Shown here: positions 49,555 to 61,700 of the stretch, piece by piece | Position numbering within the stretch: the first letter of the stretch is position 1 | Layout of the letters: each line of letters starts with the position of its first letter | Assembly (NCBI GenBank): GCA_029962745.1 | Contig: CM057157.1 | Span: 23,306,088 to 23,370,087, forward strand | Source of the DNA: Echinometra lucunter | Taxonomy: Eukaryota > Echinodermata > Echinoidea > Camarodonta > Echinometridae | DNA: 64,000 nucleotides | Direction of reading: 5' to 3' | Position numbers and translations under genes: made by a program | Notes under the pieces: model-generated | Databases searched by the model: none | The model's input: only the letters and a program-made list of their open reading frames with translations | What the model was told of the DNA's origin: nothing

Positions 49555-52500
49555 CATTATTATTATTATTATTATTATTATCATCATTATTATCATTATT
49601 ATTATTATTATCATCATCATTATTATTATCATTATTATTAATATTATTATCATTATTATTATTATTATCATCATCATCATTATTATTATCATTATTATTA
49701 ATATTATAATCATTATTATTATTATTATTATCATCATCATTATTATTATCATTATTATTATTATTATCATCATCATTATTATTATCATTATTATTATTAT
49801 TATTATTATTGCTCTTGTTAATATCATTGATATTATTTGTATATCTATTGTTGTTGTTTTGATTAGTATTTTGCTTTGCTGTGAGACACCCAAATGTATA
49901 CTTCAGTAATTTTCAGCACCAAAAAGGTTCAAAATTATAGTTGCATTCTCTTGAATTATGGTAAAAAGTTGACATTCCGACTTAAGGCGTCGAAGACTTG
50001 TGCCGTGGCTTAGCTCGCCGTTACGCCTATGATTAGGAAAGTAAGGTATAGCGCATTTACCGTTATTTGTTGAGGCTTTGGTTGAGGCATAATAATTGTT
50101 TGGTCTATTCTAAGTTTTTTGATTTATGATGTTTTCATGTTTGAATTGGCAAAACTTGTAAGGAAATTTTCTGGCCACGCGCTAAATAAGTGTTCTCTTT
50201 TATTCTCTTTATTCAAAAATCTTCCTTCCAACCTAACCATTTTGATCTTCCTTGATTATACAGGGTGAGTCAGAAAAATGTTGCACTTTTGAATTGGCTA
50301 TTGTCTTTAAAAAAGCGGGATTAACACAGTATTTCATGGCATGTATGGATAAAGTATATATTGCTGGTTGGTACCTTTTGTTTCAACGTTGCTGTTACGG
50401 TTGAGCGCACAACTGCCACTGTAGAGTCAAAACCCATTTGCGGCAGGTTGTAGGATTACATGCTGTAACCATGGTAACAGAGACAATAACATTCATAAAA
50501 GAAGGCTTCATGCAAGCAAGGAGGCTGCGGTTGCTGTAGCCTTTTTTGAACAATTCCTCACCTTAATTCTTAATCTCAAATTGTTTGTAGGGCCTATTAT
50601 ATCCATGCAATGTCATTGTATTTTCTGTTGGAAAGGAATAAATAAATAAATCGAATTATGACCTTCTTGATGTTCTTCTGCAATCAGGGCCCCTTTGCAT
50701 AAAACTTACGATTAATGATAACTCTGCCATCAATGCATGATAACTTTGCACAACAACCAATCAGATTCAAGGTTTTTATGGTAGCTGCCATTGATGGCAA
50801 AGTTACCGTCAATGGTTTAAGTTTTATGCAACGGGACGCTGATTGTCATTTGGTAAGATTGTCGTTGGTTTCTGTTGCATTATATTCCGCCATGGTTTGA
50901 CGTGATGGGCATCTCAAGTTGGAGAGGCAACTGCGAAACTTCGCACAACCATAACCACGTTTTGTGTCCTGGCACATAAACGGCTCTTTCTTGAGGAGAA
51001 AACTTCGGCTGTACCATGACGTCACCAAAGCTTTGAAACTCACAAACAAGCCCTTAGCTTCAACATTGGCATGCCTGATTTTGAACAACTCCATTGTCAT
51101 GACAAAAGGCTTCCTTGTTCTGGTGCAGTTTGAATCCAAATCAGACAAGACATTGTTGATGTTGGCGCAAATTGGTTTTTACCCAGACACATTAATTGAC
51201 TCTCCTCTCCAGTAAATTCATTACTGATTCCCTACAAATGCGTGCCGCAGTTGGATCCCAGCTAGAAGCCTGAATGCATGCATAAGTCAGAATAAAGGGA
51301 CAATACATTGAAAGAAATTTCACAAATGCAAACAACTTTGGCAACTCCCTTGTAAATAATAAACAGTGAAAGAAATGAAAAATGGAAGAATGTTAATTGC
51401 ATAGCTCTCTCAATGTTCCCGCTGTCATACATTTTGAATCTAGGGTCGAAAAAATGCCTCCGCCGGGAATCGAACCCGGGCCACTGGCTTAGAACGCCAA
51501 TGTCTTAACCACTAGACCACAGAGGCGGGCCAGCAGTTAGGCATGATCGAATCCAATTTTTCTTGTTCTTCTTGTTCTTCTTGTTCTTCTTCTTGTTCCC
51601 CTTGTTCTTGATCTTCTTTCTTCTTATTCTTGTTGTTGCTCTTCTTCTTCTTCTTCTTCTTCTTCTCCTTCTTCTTCTCCTTCTTCTCCTTCTTCTTCTT
51701 CTCCCCCCCTCCCCCTCCTTTTTCTTCTCTCTATCTTATTCCATTGATTCTGCATATTCTGGATCAACATGTTGTGATTCCTAATATATAGGGAATCACT
51801 TTAGGCCAAGTCAAATCGATTCTTGGTTTCTCAAATTGAATAGTTGATTGATTTAATTTCAGAACAGAAATACCAACATTTTGAAGCTCCTGAAAAAAGA
51901 GGATGATGGAACGAGAGACTAAGAATTATTTTTGTATGGCCGTATATGCTTGTACTCAATCTCCCGTTATAAGTTTTGACATTTCTCGCAATTGGCAAGA
52001 TGTCTGTCAAAAATTTTGGTCTAATAGTTATTATAAAGTTATAGAAGTTATTATCATACAGCTATTATCGTAAAGTTATTATTATTTTTTATTATTAAAA
52101 GGCCTCGTCTTCTTTCGGGCCATGCACTATAGGGCTAACACTTTATACATATACATTTATTAGTTGATGTATTTGTCTAGAATTCGAATTTTCGATCGGT
52201 CTGTATATAGATTGGGACAAAAGTAAATCTGTTTCACTTCCCTGATTTTTGCACTCCCGACGCCGATGTTCTGTTGTGGCAATGCAGATATGCCTTTAAA
52301 ACATGCCATTGTCGTTGAAGCCTTTTCACATTGTTGAGTCCTGCAATAATATCGCGTTTGCGTCATTGATTCATTCATTTCAATGTTATTTCCCTCCATT
52401 GGCTCTAACGCGCTACGATACCTATTGAAGTCGACAAAGACATGTGGAGTTAGAATGCTTAATTTGGCATTTCATTCCAAATTGATTTATTTATTGTTTT

Positions 52501-52673
52501 TTATTCGCCAAGCCTCGAACAAATAACGATAAGTAGAATAGTCAAAGAAAAACAGAACAATATTAAATATTAAACTAAATTTAGCAAGATATTTTAACCC
52601 ATGAAAGTTCGAAAGACTAGTTTATTCTTCTGGCAGTGCAGTGGGCATGAGGGGGAGGGGAATAGGACACAGA

Positions 52674-52708
<35 letters not shown>

Positions 52709-55700
52709 GGAGAGAGTGAGAGAGGGAGAGGGAGAAAGAGAGACGGAGGGGATCAAAATAGAGATTAGACGGGGGAGGGTAAAAGAATGAAGTCGAAGAG
52801 AAAGAATGTGGGATAAAGTTGGAGGGTTAATTGATAAAAAGTATTTTGGTAATTCCTTCAACAATAATGGTTAGAATATTATTGTCGACCGAGGCCATCA
52901 CAACTTGATTCATGAATAGAAATATTTAGACCCTACTACTTTGGGCTACATTGTGATGTTGTCATAATTAAAAATCAGCTCACGGGAGTCGACGGGACTG
53001 TCACGTCTTAGTTCTAAAGGATCATAATTATGCGATGCTGCTATCTGGCAACTCTTATCACAGTGATTATTTACAGTGTGATGATGAAGATGATGATGAT
53101 GGTGATAATGATGTCGCATACCCACTGGATCATGTGCAGTACATAAAAGCGTAAATGATGTGATATCACATCCTAAACTTTGTACTAGTACCACACGGCC
53201 TGGTTATCATCAAATTTATTCTTAAGTATTGCATTTGAATAGTACTGCCTCGCTCGCTTGGCTCGCTTATAATATTTTTAAACAAGGTGGTTTCGCAGGA
53301 CAACAAAAACTTGGACCAGCGAGGTGCCAAAAATAAAGTCGTATTTGGCAGCAGGGTGACCATATCATTCCGATAATTATAGGTTGATAACAAATAGTAA
53401 TAACAATAATACACTTCTTTCATAACAAGAATGGCTATTTTTGGGTCGCTCGCTTCGCTCGCTCGCAAAATTTAAAAAAACGGGGCGATTCATTGTACTA
53501 GTTGGCCCGATTTATTCCTAAGTATTGCATTGAAAGACCAAGTCCACAGCATAATGAAGTTCATTTCAATAAAAAGAATAAAAAGTAAACAAAAAAGTGA
53601 AACTTGGATGAAAAGCGGATGAAAAATAAGAAAGATGTGATTTTTTTAATTTTTGCTATTTTTTTTTTTAGCAAAACAGTTCTTGAACAGTCGATACAAG
53701 CATTCACTGAATGAGTACACTCACAGTTTTCCACACAACATGTATACAGAAATGACAAAAATTGTTGAAGACACTTGTCTTTAACCCACTGGCTACTGGA
53801 ACCATGTGGTCCCTGTATAAAACCTATGGGAATCAGAGAATTCAGCATTCATCGGGTTAAAGGAGGAAATTGCTTCTTGAATAACGACAGTGAAGTTTCT
53901 ATACATACTTAATCAACAGCTCAGTCTTTTCAAACTTGTAATTTGATGACACTTCTTTTTCCCACGGTTTATTCTTACCAATGAAATAAAAGTTCCGTGA
54001 TCGTGATCTAGATTGTCTTAATGTGTTGCCTATATGGAACCCTGTATCAAGTCTGTGGGAAAGAGATAATTCAGTTTTCAACGGGTTAAGTTTCCTTCAT
54101 CTTTGAATTTTAGTATCCAATTTAAGAAATAACAACTCTTGACTACATTTTCTTACCCCTTATTGAAACGTTTCCAGAAGTGACCATGATCACAAGACTT
54201 TCCCTGGCCATGAACCAGAATAGCCTGGTGGTTAAGTCACTGCCCGGCAAGCAGTAGATGGCAGGTTCGAATCCCGCTGGTTCCATTTTTTTCTGACTTG
54301 TGATTTTCATTACAGATCGAACATACGATCTTTAACACTGGGAGTAATGCCGAAAATTTGTTTACAAATTATAGAAGTTTCTCCCATTAAGCTTCTTTAT
54401 TTACTAAAACCTTTCCTTATTTATCACGATCGACATTACAATAACTGACTATATTTTATACCGCAAGTTAAAGATAAGGTTCGTGTACAGATGTGCAAAA
54501 AGTAGTGGTTACTGTTATAATGGTAGGTGGGTAACATTGTCTTTTTTACATTCCCGAGACTAAGTTTTCCCAAGGGTTTGATATTCAAAGAGTTCTTAAA
54601 TATACGAGACGCTTATCCGCAATTATTTTTTTTGAGAAAAAATGGCGAAACTTATACAAGTCGAGCGAACATGCAAATTATGCACATCAAGCAAGCATAA
54701 CATATTACACTATCAGAGTACGTTCAACATTGAATTCTTTGGTCTTTGGCCTTTGGAGTTTTGAACCTTAGGATATAAAAGGAACTTCGGATTGACCCAC
54801 AGGTCTTCGGAGTACATGTAATGCATGCGTTGCTTGAAGAAAATTCAAAAAATGCATCGTGAGTTGTTCAGAATTACAGGAACCTCCTGGCAAGAGAATT
54901 TGTGTTTCGGAATCATGAACCTCCGGAAAAACGAATCTTTGTTGACTTATGAAAATGATGATTGCCGTGATTGTAAACACAGGCCTACGAGGCTGGGGGC
55001 GGGACGGACTGGATTTTCAAAGTTCCGATATTCAGGTAATCGCCTCGTACTAGTATATTGGAGTGCATTGAGCATCTTGCTTTGTGTATATGAACTCTGA
55101 TTTTTATAGCCATTATTTTCATTGATCATCATTACTCTCATTATCAGTATTATTATTTTTTTATTGGTTATGATGGTGATTATTATTACTATTATTTTTG
55201 TTTTTGTTATTATAAGTATAATGATTATTTATTCATTATTATTATTATTATTATTGTTATGATTATCATCATCATATTATTATTATTATTAGTAGTAGTA
55301 TTGATTGATATTATTATGTGTATTACATTGTTATCATTGATATTGTCCTTTGGCTGTGAGGCACCCAAATGTATACTTCAGTAATTTTCAGCACCAAAAA
55401 GTTTCAAAATTATAGTTGCATTCTCTTGAATTATGGTAAAAAGTTGACATTCCGACTTAAGGCGTCGAAGACTTGTGCCGTGGCTTAGCTCGCCGTAAAT
55501 TTGTCTATACAGGTTACGCCTATGATTAGGAAAGTAAGGTATAGCGCATTTACCGTTATTTGTTGTTTGGTCTATTCTAAGTTTTGATTTATGATGTTTT
55601 CATGTTTGATTTGGCAAAACTTGTAAGGAAATCTTCTGGCCATGCGCTAAATAAGTGTTCTCTTTTATTCTCTTTATTCAAAAATCTTCCTTCCAACCTA

Positions 55701-58700
55701 ACCATTTTGATCTTCCTTGATTATACAGGGTGAGTCAGAAAAATGTTGCACTTTTGAATTGACTATTGTCTTTAAAAAAGCGGGATTAACACAGTATTTC
55801 ATGGCATGTATGGATAAAGTATATATCGCTGGTTGGTACCTTTTGTTTCAACATTGCTGTTACGGTTGAGCGCACAACTGCCACCGTAGAGTCAAAACCC
55901 ATTTGCGGCAGGTTGTAGGATTACATGCTGTAACCATGGTAACAGAGACAATAACATTCATAAAAGGAGGCTTCATGCAAGCAAGGAGGCTGCGGTTGCT
56001 GTAGCCTTTTTTGAACAATTCCTCACCTTAATTCTTAATCTCAAATTGCTTGTAGGGCCTATTATATCCATGCAATGTCATTGTATTTTCTGTTGGAAAT
56101 GAATACATAAATCGAATTATGACCTTCTTGATGTTCTTCTGCAATCAGGGCCCCTTTGCATAAAACTTACCATTAATGATAACTCTGCCATCAATGCATG
56201 ATAATTTTGCACAACAACCAATCAGATTCAAGGTTTTTATGGTAGCTGCCATTGATGGCAAAGTTACCGTCAATGGTTTAAGTTTTATGCAACGGGACGC
56301 TGATTGTCATTTGGTAAGATTGTCGCTGGTTTCTGTTGCATGATATTCCGCCATGGTTTGACGTGATGGGCATCTCAAGTTGGAGAGGCGACTGCGAAAC
56401 TTCGCACAACCATAACCACGTTTTGTGTCCTAGCACATAAACGGCTCTTTCTTGAGGAGAAAACTTCGGCTGTACCATGACGTCACCAAAGCTTTGAAAC
56501 TCACAAACAAGCCCTTAGCTTCAACATTGGCATGCCTGATTTTGAACAACTCCTTTGTCATGACAAAAGGCTTCCTTGTTCTGGTGCAGTTTGAATCCAA
56601 ATAAGACAAGACATTGTTGATGTTGACGCAAATTGGTTTTTACCCAGACACATTAATTGACTCTTCTCTCCAGTAAATTCATTACTGATTCCCTACAAAT
56701 GCGTGCCGCAGTTGGATCCCAGCTAGAAGCCTGAATACATGCATAAGTCAGAATAAAGGGACAATACGTTGAAAGAAGTTTCACAAATGCAAACAACTTT
56801 GGCAACTCCCTTGTAAATAATAAACAGTGAAAGAAATGAAAAATGGAAGAATGATAATTGCATAGCTCTCTCAATGTTCCCGCTGTCATCCATTTTGAAT
56901 CTAGGGTCGAAAAAAATGCCTCCGCCGGGAATCGAACCCGGGTCACTGGCTTAGAACGCCAATGTCTCAACCACTAGACCACAGAGGCGGGCCAGCAGTT
57001 AGGCATGATCGAATCCAATTTTTCTTGTTCTTCTTGTTCTTCTTGTTCTTCTTGTTCTTGTTCTTCTTCTCCTTGTTCTTGATCTTCTTTCTTCTTATTC
57101 TTGTTGTTGCTGTTCTTCTTCTTCTTCTTCTTCTTCTTCTTCTCCTTCTTCTCCTTCTTCTTCTTCTTCTTCTTCTTCTTCTTCTTCCTATTCTTCTTCT
57201 TCTTCTTCTTCTCCTTCTTTTTCTTCTTCTTCTTCTTCTTCTTCTTATTCTTCTTCTTCTCCCCCTCCTGTTTCTTCTCTTTATCTTATTCCATTGATTC
57301 TATGTGCATATTCTGCACATTCTGCACATTCTGCATATTCAACATGTTGTGATTCCTAATATATAGGGAATCACTTTAGGCCAAGTCAAATTGATTCTTG
57401 GTTTCTCAAATTGAATAGTTGATTGATTTAATTTCAGAACAAAAATAACAAAATTTTGATGCTCCCGAAAAAAGGAAGGATGGGAAGAGAAACTAAGAAT
57501 CATTTTTATCTGGCCTTATACGCTTAATTTTTACGCTTCAATTTTGCTCCATGTCCCATTAAAGTTTTAAAAATTCTCACAAATGGCATGATGTTTGTCA
57601 AAAATTTTGGTCTAACAGTTATAAAAGTTATTATTATAAAGCTATTATTATAAAGTTACTAACATTTCATTATCAGAACGCCTCGTCTCCTTTCGGACCA
57701 TGCACTTAAGGGCTAACACTTTGTACATGTACATTGATTAGTTGTTGTGCTTGTCTGGATTTCGAATTTTCCATCGGTCCGTATATAGACTGGGACAAAA
57801 AATAAATCTTTTTCCCTTTTCTGATTTTTGCACTCCCGTCCCCCCGTCGTCGTTGTTCTGTTGTGGCAATGCAGATATACCTTTAAATTATGCCGTTGTC
57901 GGTGAAGCCATTTCACCTTGAATTCAAAGGAACATGTTTTAGGGGAACAGCGTGAGTTCTGCAGATAATATCGCATTTGCGTCATTCCATTCATGTCACG
58001 TCAAGATCGTATTGGCTGACTTGACCGAAGGCCCGCGAGACCGAAGGCCCGCGAGACCGAAGGCCCGCGAGGCCGATTTTTCTCGTATCCTATCGCTATC
58101 GGTATATAAAATAATTATGTCTCCTTTAATATGTTTAGTCCTCGTTTCCGGATGTCACGCACCTTCAATGAAAAACTTTCCACTGCCCTATAATACTTGT
58201 TAAACTTCCTTCTGGCACAGGAATTGGTCAGAGCGGTGTTGTTATTTTCGGCCTCGCTGGCCTTCGGTCTCGCGGGCCTTCGGTGAAGTGGGTTGTCACC
58301 GGCTGTACAACGCGCTACGATACATATTGAAGCCGACATTGACCGTGTGGAGGTAGAATGCTTAATTTAACAGTTCATTCGAAATTGATTGATTCATTTT
58401 ATTGATTTTATTTGCCAAGCCTCGAACATGTAACAATAAGTAGAATAGTCAAAGAAAAACAATACAATTAAATAGCTTATAATAGAGCAGGATAACCACA
58501 AGCTCGAGAATTTATAGTTTATTAGAACTTCCAGTGCGGTGAGCATTTGGGGGGGGGGGGGGGAGACGGGGAAGTTAGAAATAGAGAGATATCGGGATTT
58601 CTAAAATGGGAGTGAGTGAGCGGACTGGGGGTGGGGAGTATAATAAAGAAGTTGAAGAAGTCAAAGTTCGATAAAGTTATTGTAACCTTTTTTTTTTAGT

Positions 58701-61700
58701 AAGCACATCATTATCCATCGAGGTCGTAACAAATTGATTTAATTAAACTTTTTAAAACTTTGAATACGAATAGATATGTGATTTTTATCTTTATGGGCCA
58801 CAAGTCAGTGCTGCCGATTTCCCCCTTTTCGGGGGGGGGGGGGGGGGGGGGAGGTTACTTAGCAGGAGACTTACGGGTGATCTATGCGATTATGCGGAAA
58901 CCACATCATTCCAACACTGTACGATGGCACCATCTCGTAATCAACTCACATTAGACGGTCACGTCTATATAAGTTCTGAATGATCATTTTGTTATCTGAT
59001 TCTGCTATCTGGCAAACTCTTCTTCTTCTTCTTCTTCTTCTTCTGGAATCGGGCATCCCGCGGCGTGCGCCATATTTTTGAAGGTTCATTCTTATACTAT
59101 TTTGGGGGCGGGGGTGGTATAGGGATGGGGTATGAATGCCTATGTTGTTTTTATATATTGATTTAATTCCTTTTTTTCTACTACTTTGCTCATTGATTAG
59201 TGAATGCATAATTAGTTTATTAAATTACGTTATGAAAACAAAACGAGGATTCGTATATGAAATTATGATTAATTTTGAATGAAATTTTTAATGGAGAAAA
59301 AAGTGTTTGTGTGTTTGAATGACTATATTAGGTGAATACATGAATTCATACGAGGCCAACTCACGTGTGTTTCTTGTATTCGGAACTGGCAGAGGGAAGT
59401 ACTTCTTGAATAATCACATTGAAGTTTCCATACCCTTTACTAATATTTGTGTTGTTATAGTCCATTATAAATAGTTCACTCTTTGTATCCTTGTAATGAT
59501 TGATACAAATGCTTCCCACTCTTTCTTACCAAGCAGAAGAGATCTTAAAAATGAAATTTCTTGATTGTGAAACATTATTGCCTTACGCTTCCTTCATCTT
59601 TTGAGTTTTTGTATCGGATTTCAAGAAATAACCCATCTAGACTATTCTCCCCCTTTTTGATTCATTTTTAAAAGTGAACATGATCACTAAGACTTTCTTG
59701 TTATATTATTATTATTAGCATAAAATTAATGATCTTTAGGTCTAAAGATGAGGGTTCAGTAGAGATGTGAAAATATTCCAGGGTACTGTTTCAACAGTAA
59801 GTCAGTAACATGATTTAGATTAAGTTGAATTTATTCGCCATTTTTTCTCAAAATGGCGAAACTTAATAAGTTTCGCCATTTAATGGTCAAGCAAACATGC
59901 AATTTATGCACATCAAGCAAACATACAAAGTTCATCAGAGCAACATTCATTTTCAACATTGTGAATCAATATCTCTGTAGTTTCGAACCTTCGGATCAAC
60001 CATGCACGTGGACAAATAACATGAACTTTCATTTGCTAAATATGTCACGTTTGAAATTGAGTATCTTCCTCATCTTTACTCAGTTTCTAAATAATGATTC
60101 AGTTTGTTAAGTGGACATGTATAAGTGACAAGAATGTCCGTTTCTTTTCTTAGAAACATTACTTTCAGAAAATTGTTTCAGAAATGTTCATGAAGCTAAG
60201 AAATGTTCATGAAGCTATAAATTTAGGTGATACTTGATACTTAATCCATCAAGCGTTTTTGTATTTATTCAATTTTCCAAACTACAGCAAACATTTTGGA
60301 TGTGACCTGTATTAACTTCAATCCAATCTATGATACTGACTCCTCTGCATCCTATGCCGCCATCTTGAATGGAGCTGATACTGCGAGCACAGCTTCCTTC
60401 CAGAGGTCGGTGGACTTGGACACGGGAGTGAGGTCTTCAACCTGGTGCTCGCAAGGTGACGATGTTACAGATTGTGGTTTGCCTCAAGGATCAATCTCAT
60501 CGGGAACAGTCACCCTAAATCAGAATACATTTGGTGTTTATGGATGTCGGGCTGAACGATACACCTGGACCACCGAGATGTCAACTATATTTATGAGAAA
60601 TGATGGTAAAAATTATGTAATGGATAGACATAGCGTTGTCGAGGACTTAGTTCACATAATTCAACTGCATGCGGGAATTACATGTAAATGTCTCATAGTG
60701 GCTCAGCATACATAAATGCCTTTATTTCAAATTGGTTAGGCCTACCTTTTTAAAATTGTCTAATTAACCTCTGCAACGATTGAAGGGAAATTTTGAGGGA
60801 GTTTCATAAATATATAGCTCAGACAGGTTTTTTCTTATATAATAAAAGTGTAATGAAATGAAATTTTGAAAAGATACAGGTTAACTCAAACTAATTTAAA
60901 TTTGGTTTCATTTTTTCACAATCTAAATTATTCCTTCAGCTCATTTCAATCCTGCGTATTTCACTGTGACTGTAAGTCTTGACGAAGATGTTACCCTGGT
61001 AATGAATGTCGGATCATCTAGTGGTTCTGGTTCTCTGTTATGGAGACTGAATCATGAAAGTGGTGGGCAAACAGATCTATCCTCAAATGTTTCTGGAGAT
61101 GAACTGTACATCAGTAAGGTTAACAAGGCAGATCATGCAGGGATTCATCATTATTTCTACACAGATCAGCCTGATCAAGGTGGTCTTGTGAGGCTTATTG
61201 TGAGAGGTAACCTTGATATACTTGCTCATATGTTGAGGGAGTCGGCCTGGTTAGCGTACAGAGTGTCGGAACATGGGCAGAAATACATGTGTTTAAAACT
61301 GTAGAATATAAGATCCTCCATGCAAAAATCTCAGTAAGTGATACAGCATAACAGCTTAACAATTTACAGATTGATGTTTTTTTTTTTTTTTTTTGGGGGG
61401 GGGGAATAATTGCTTCTGAGAAGACACCTGGACAGTATATTGTGACACATGTATTGCTGTATTGCTAATACTTGTAAAGTGTATTTAGACCTTTTTAATT
61501 ATGATGTACATAGAATAAATTCATTTTTTTTTAGAAAGAGAGCTCTAATTATTTCTCTTCTGAAAGTATTTTCATTGAAAGATTTTTAATAAAAGAAGAA
61601 TTCAAAACGTGTGGATTGCCCTAACCTCATCTGTCTTGCCTGAAGATATCCAGAAGGAAACACGTTCCTATTAAATTTTAAGGTTATCCTACCTTGTGGT

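Larger units (their letters stand above)
46888..51545 (+). repeat. Intron duplication, unit A
   Basis: ~4.7 kb unit: TTC-rich tract (46891-47190), unique-looking spacer, ATT/TCA microsatellite (about 49330-49812), a transposon-like end (50259), a MITE (50687-50835) and a terminal tRNA-like SINE (51455-51526, minus). Matches unit B closely, e.g. 50100-51540 against 55560-57005. Confidence 0.85.
51546..57010 (+). repeat. Intron duplication, unit B
   Basis: ~5.4 kb direct copy of unit A in the same order. It has its own insertions: a GA-rich tract (52670-52745), about 0.8 kb around 53000-53800 and a tRNA-derived SINE at 54212. Ends in a tRNA-like SINE (56917-56988, minus). Confidence 0.85.
57011..60080 (+). 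repeat. Intron duplication, unit C (diverged, truncated)
   Basis: Third direct copy: TTC-rich tract (57019-57285), then the 'ctaatatatagggaatcact' block and later blocks in order (for example 'gaacatgatcac' near 59676, 'aagatgagggtt' near 59744). More diverged than A versus B. It carries its own GC-rich insertion (about 58011-58305) and lacks the second half of the unit. Confidence 0.75.

Noticed and set aside
49339..49893. 184-codon minus frame of Ile and Met
   Set aside because: Translation of the ATT/ATC microsatellite; no non-repetitive part.
50846..51215. Frames of 83-100 codons on both strands near 51 kb
   Set aside because: Present in both duplicated units but with no recognisable motif; the 100-codon minus frame is not kept at full length in unit B, and neither strand has splice or start context.
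60296..60715. Reading 60296-60715 as a free-standing gene
   Set aside because: The frame opens at TTG, not ATG, and runs past a good donor at 60606; the exon model with phase-1 boundaries explains it better.
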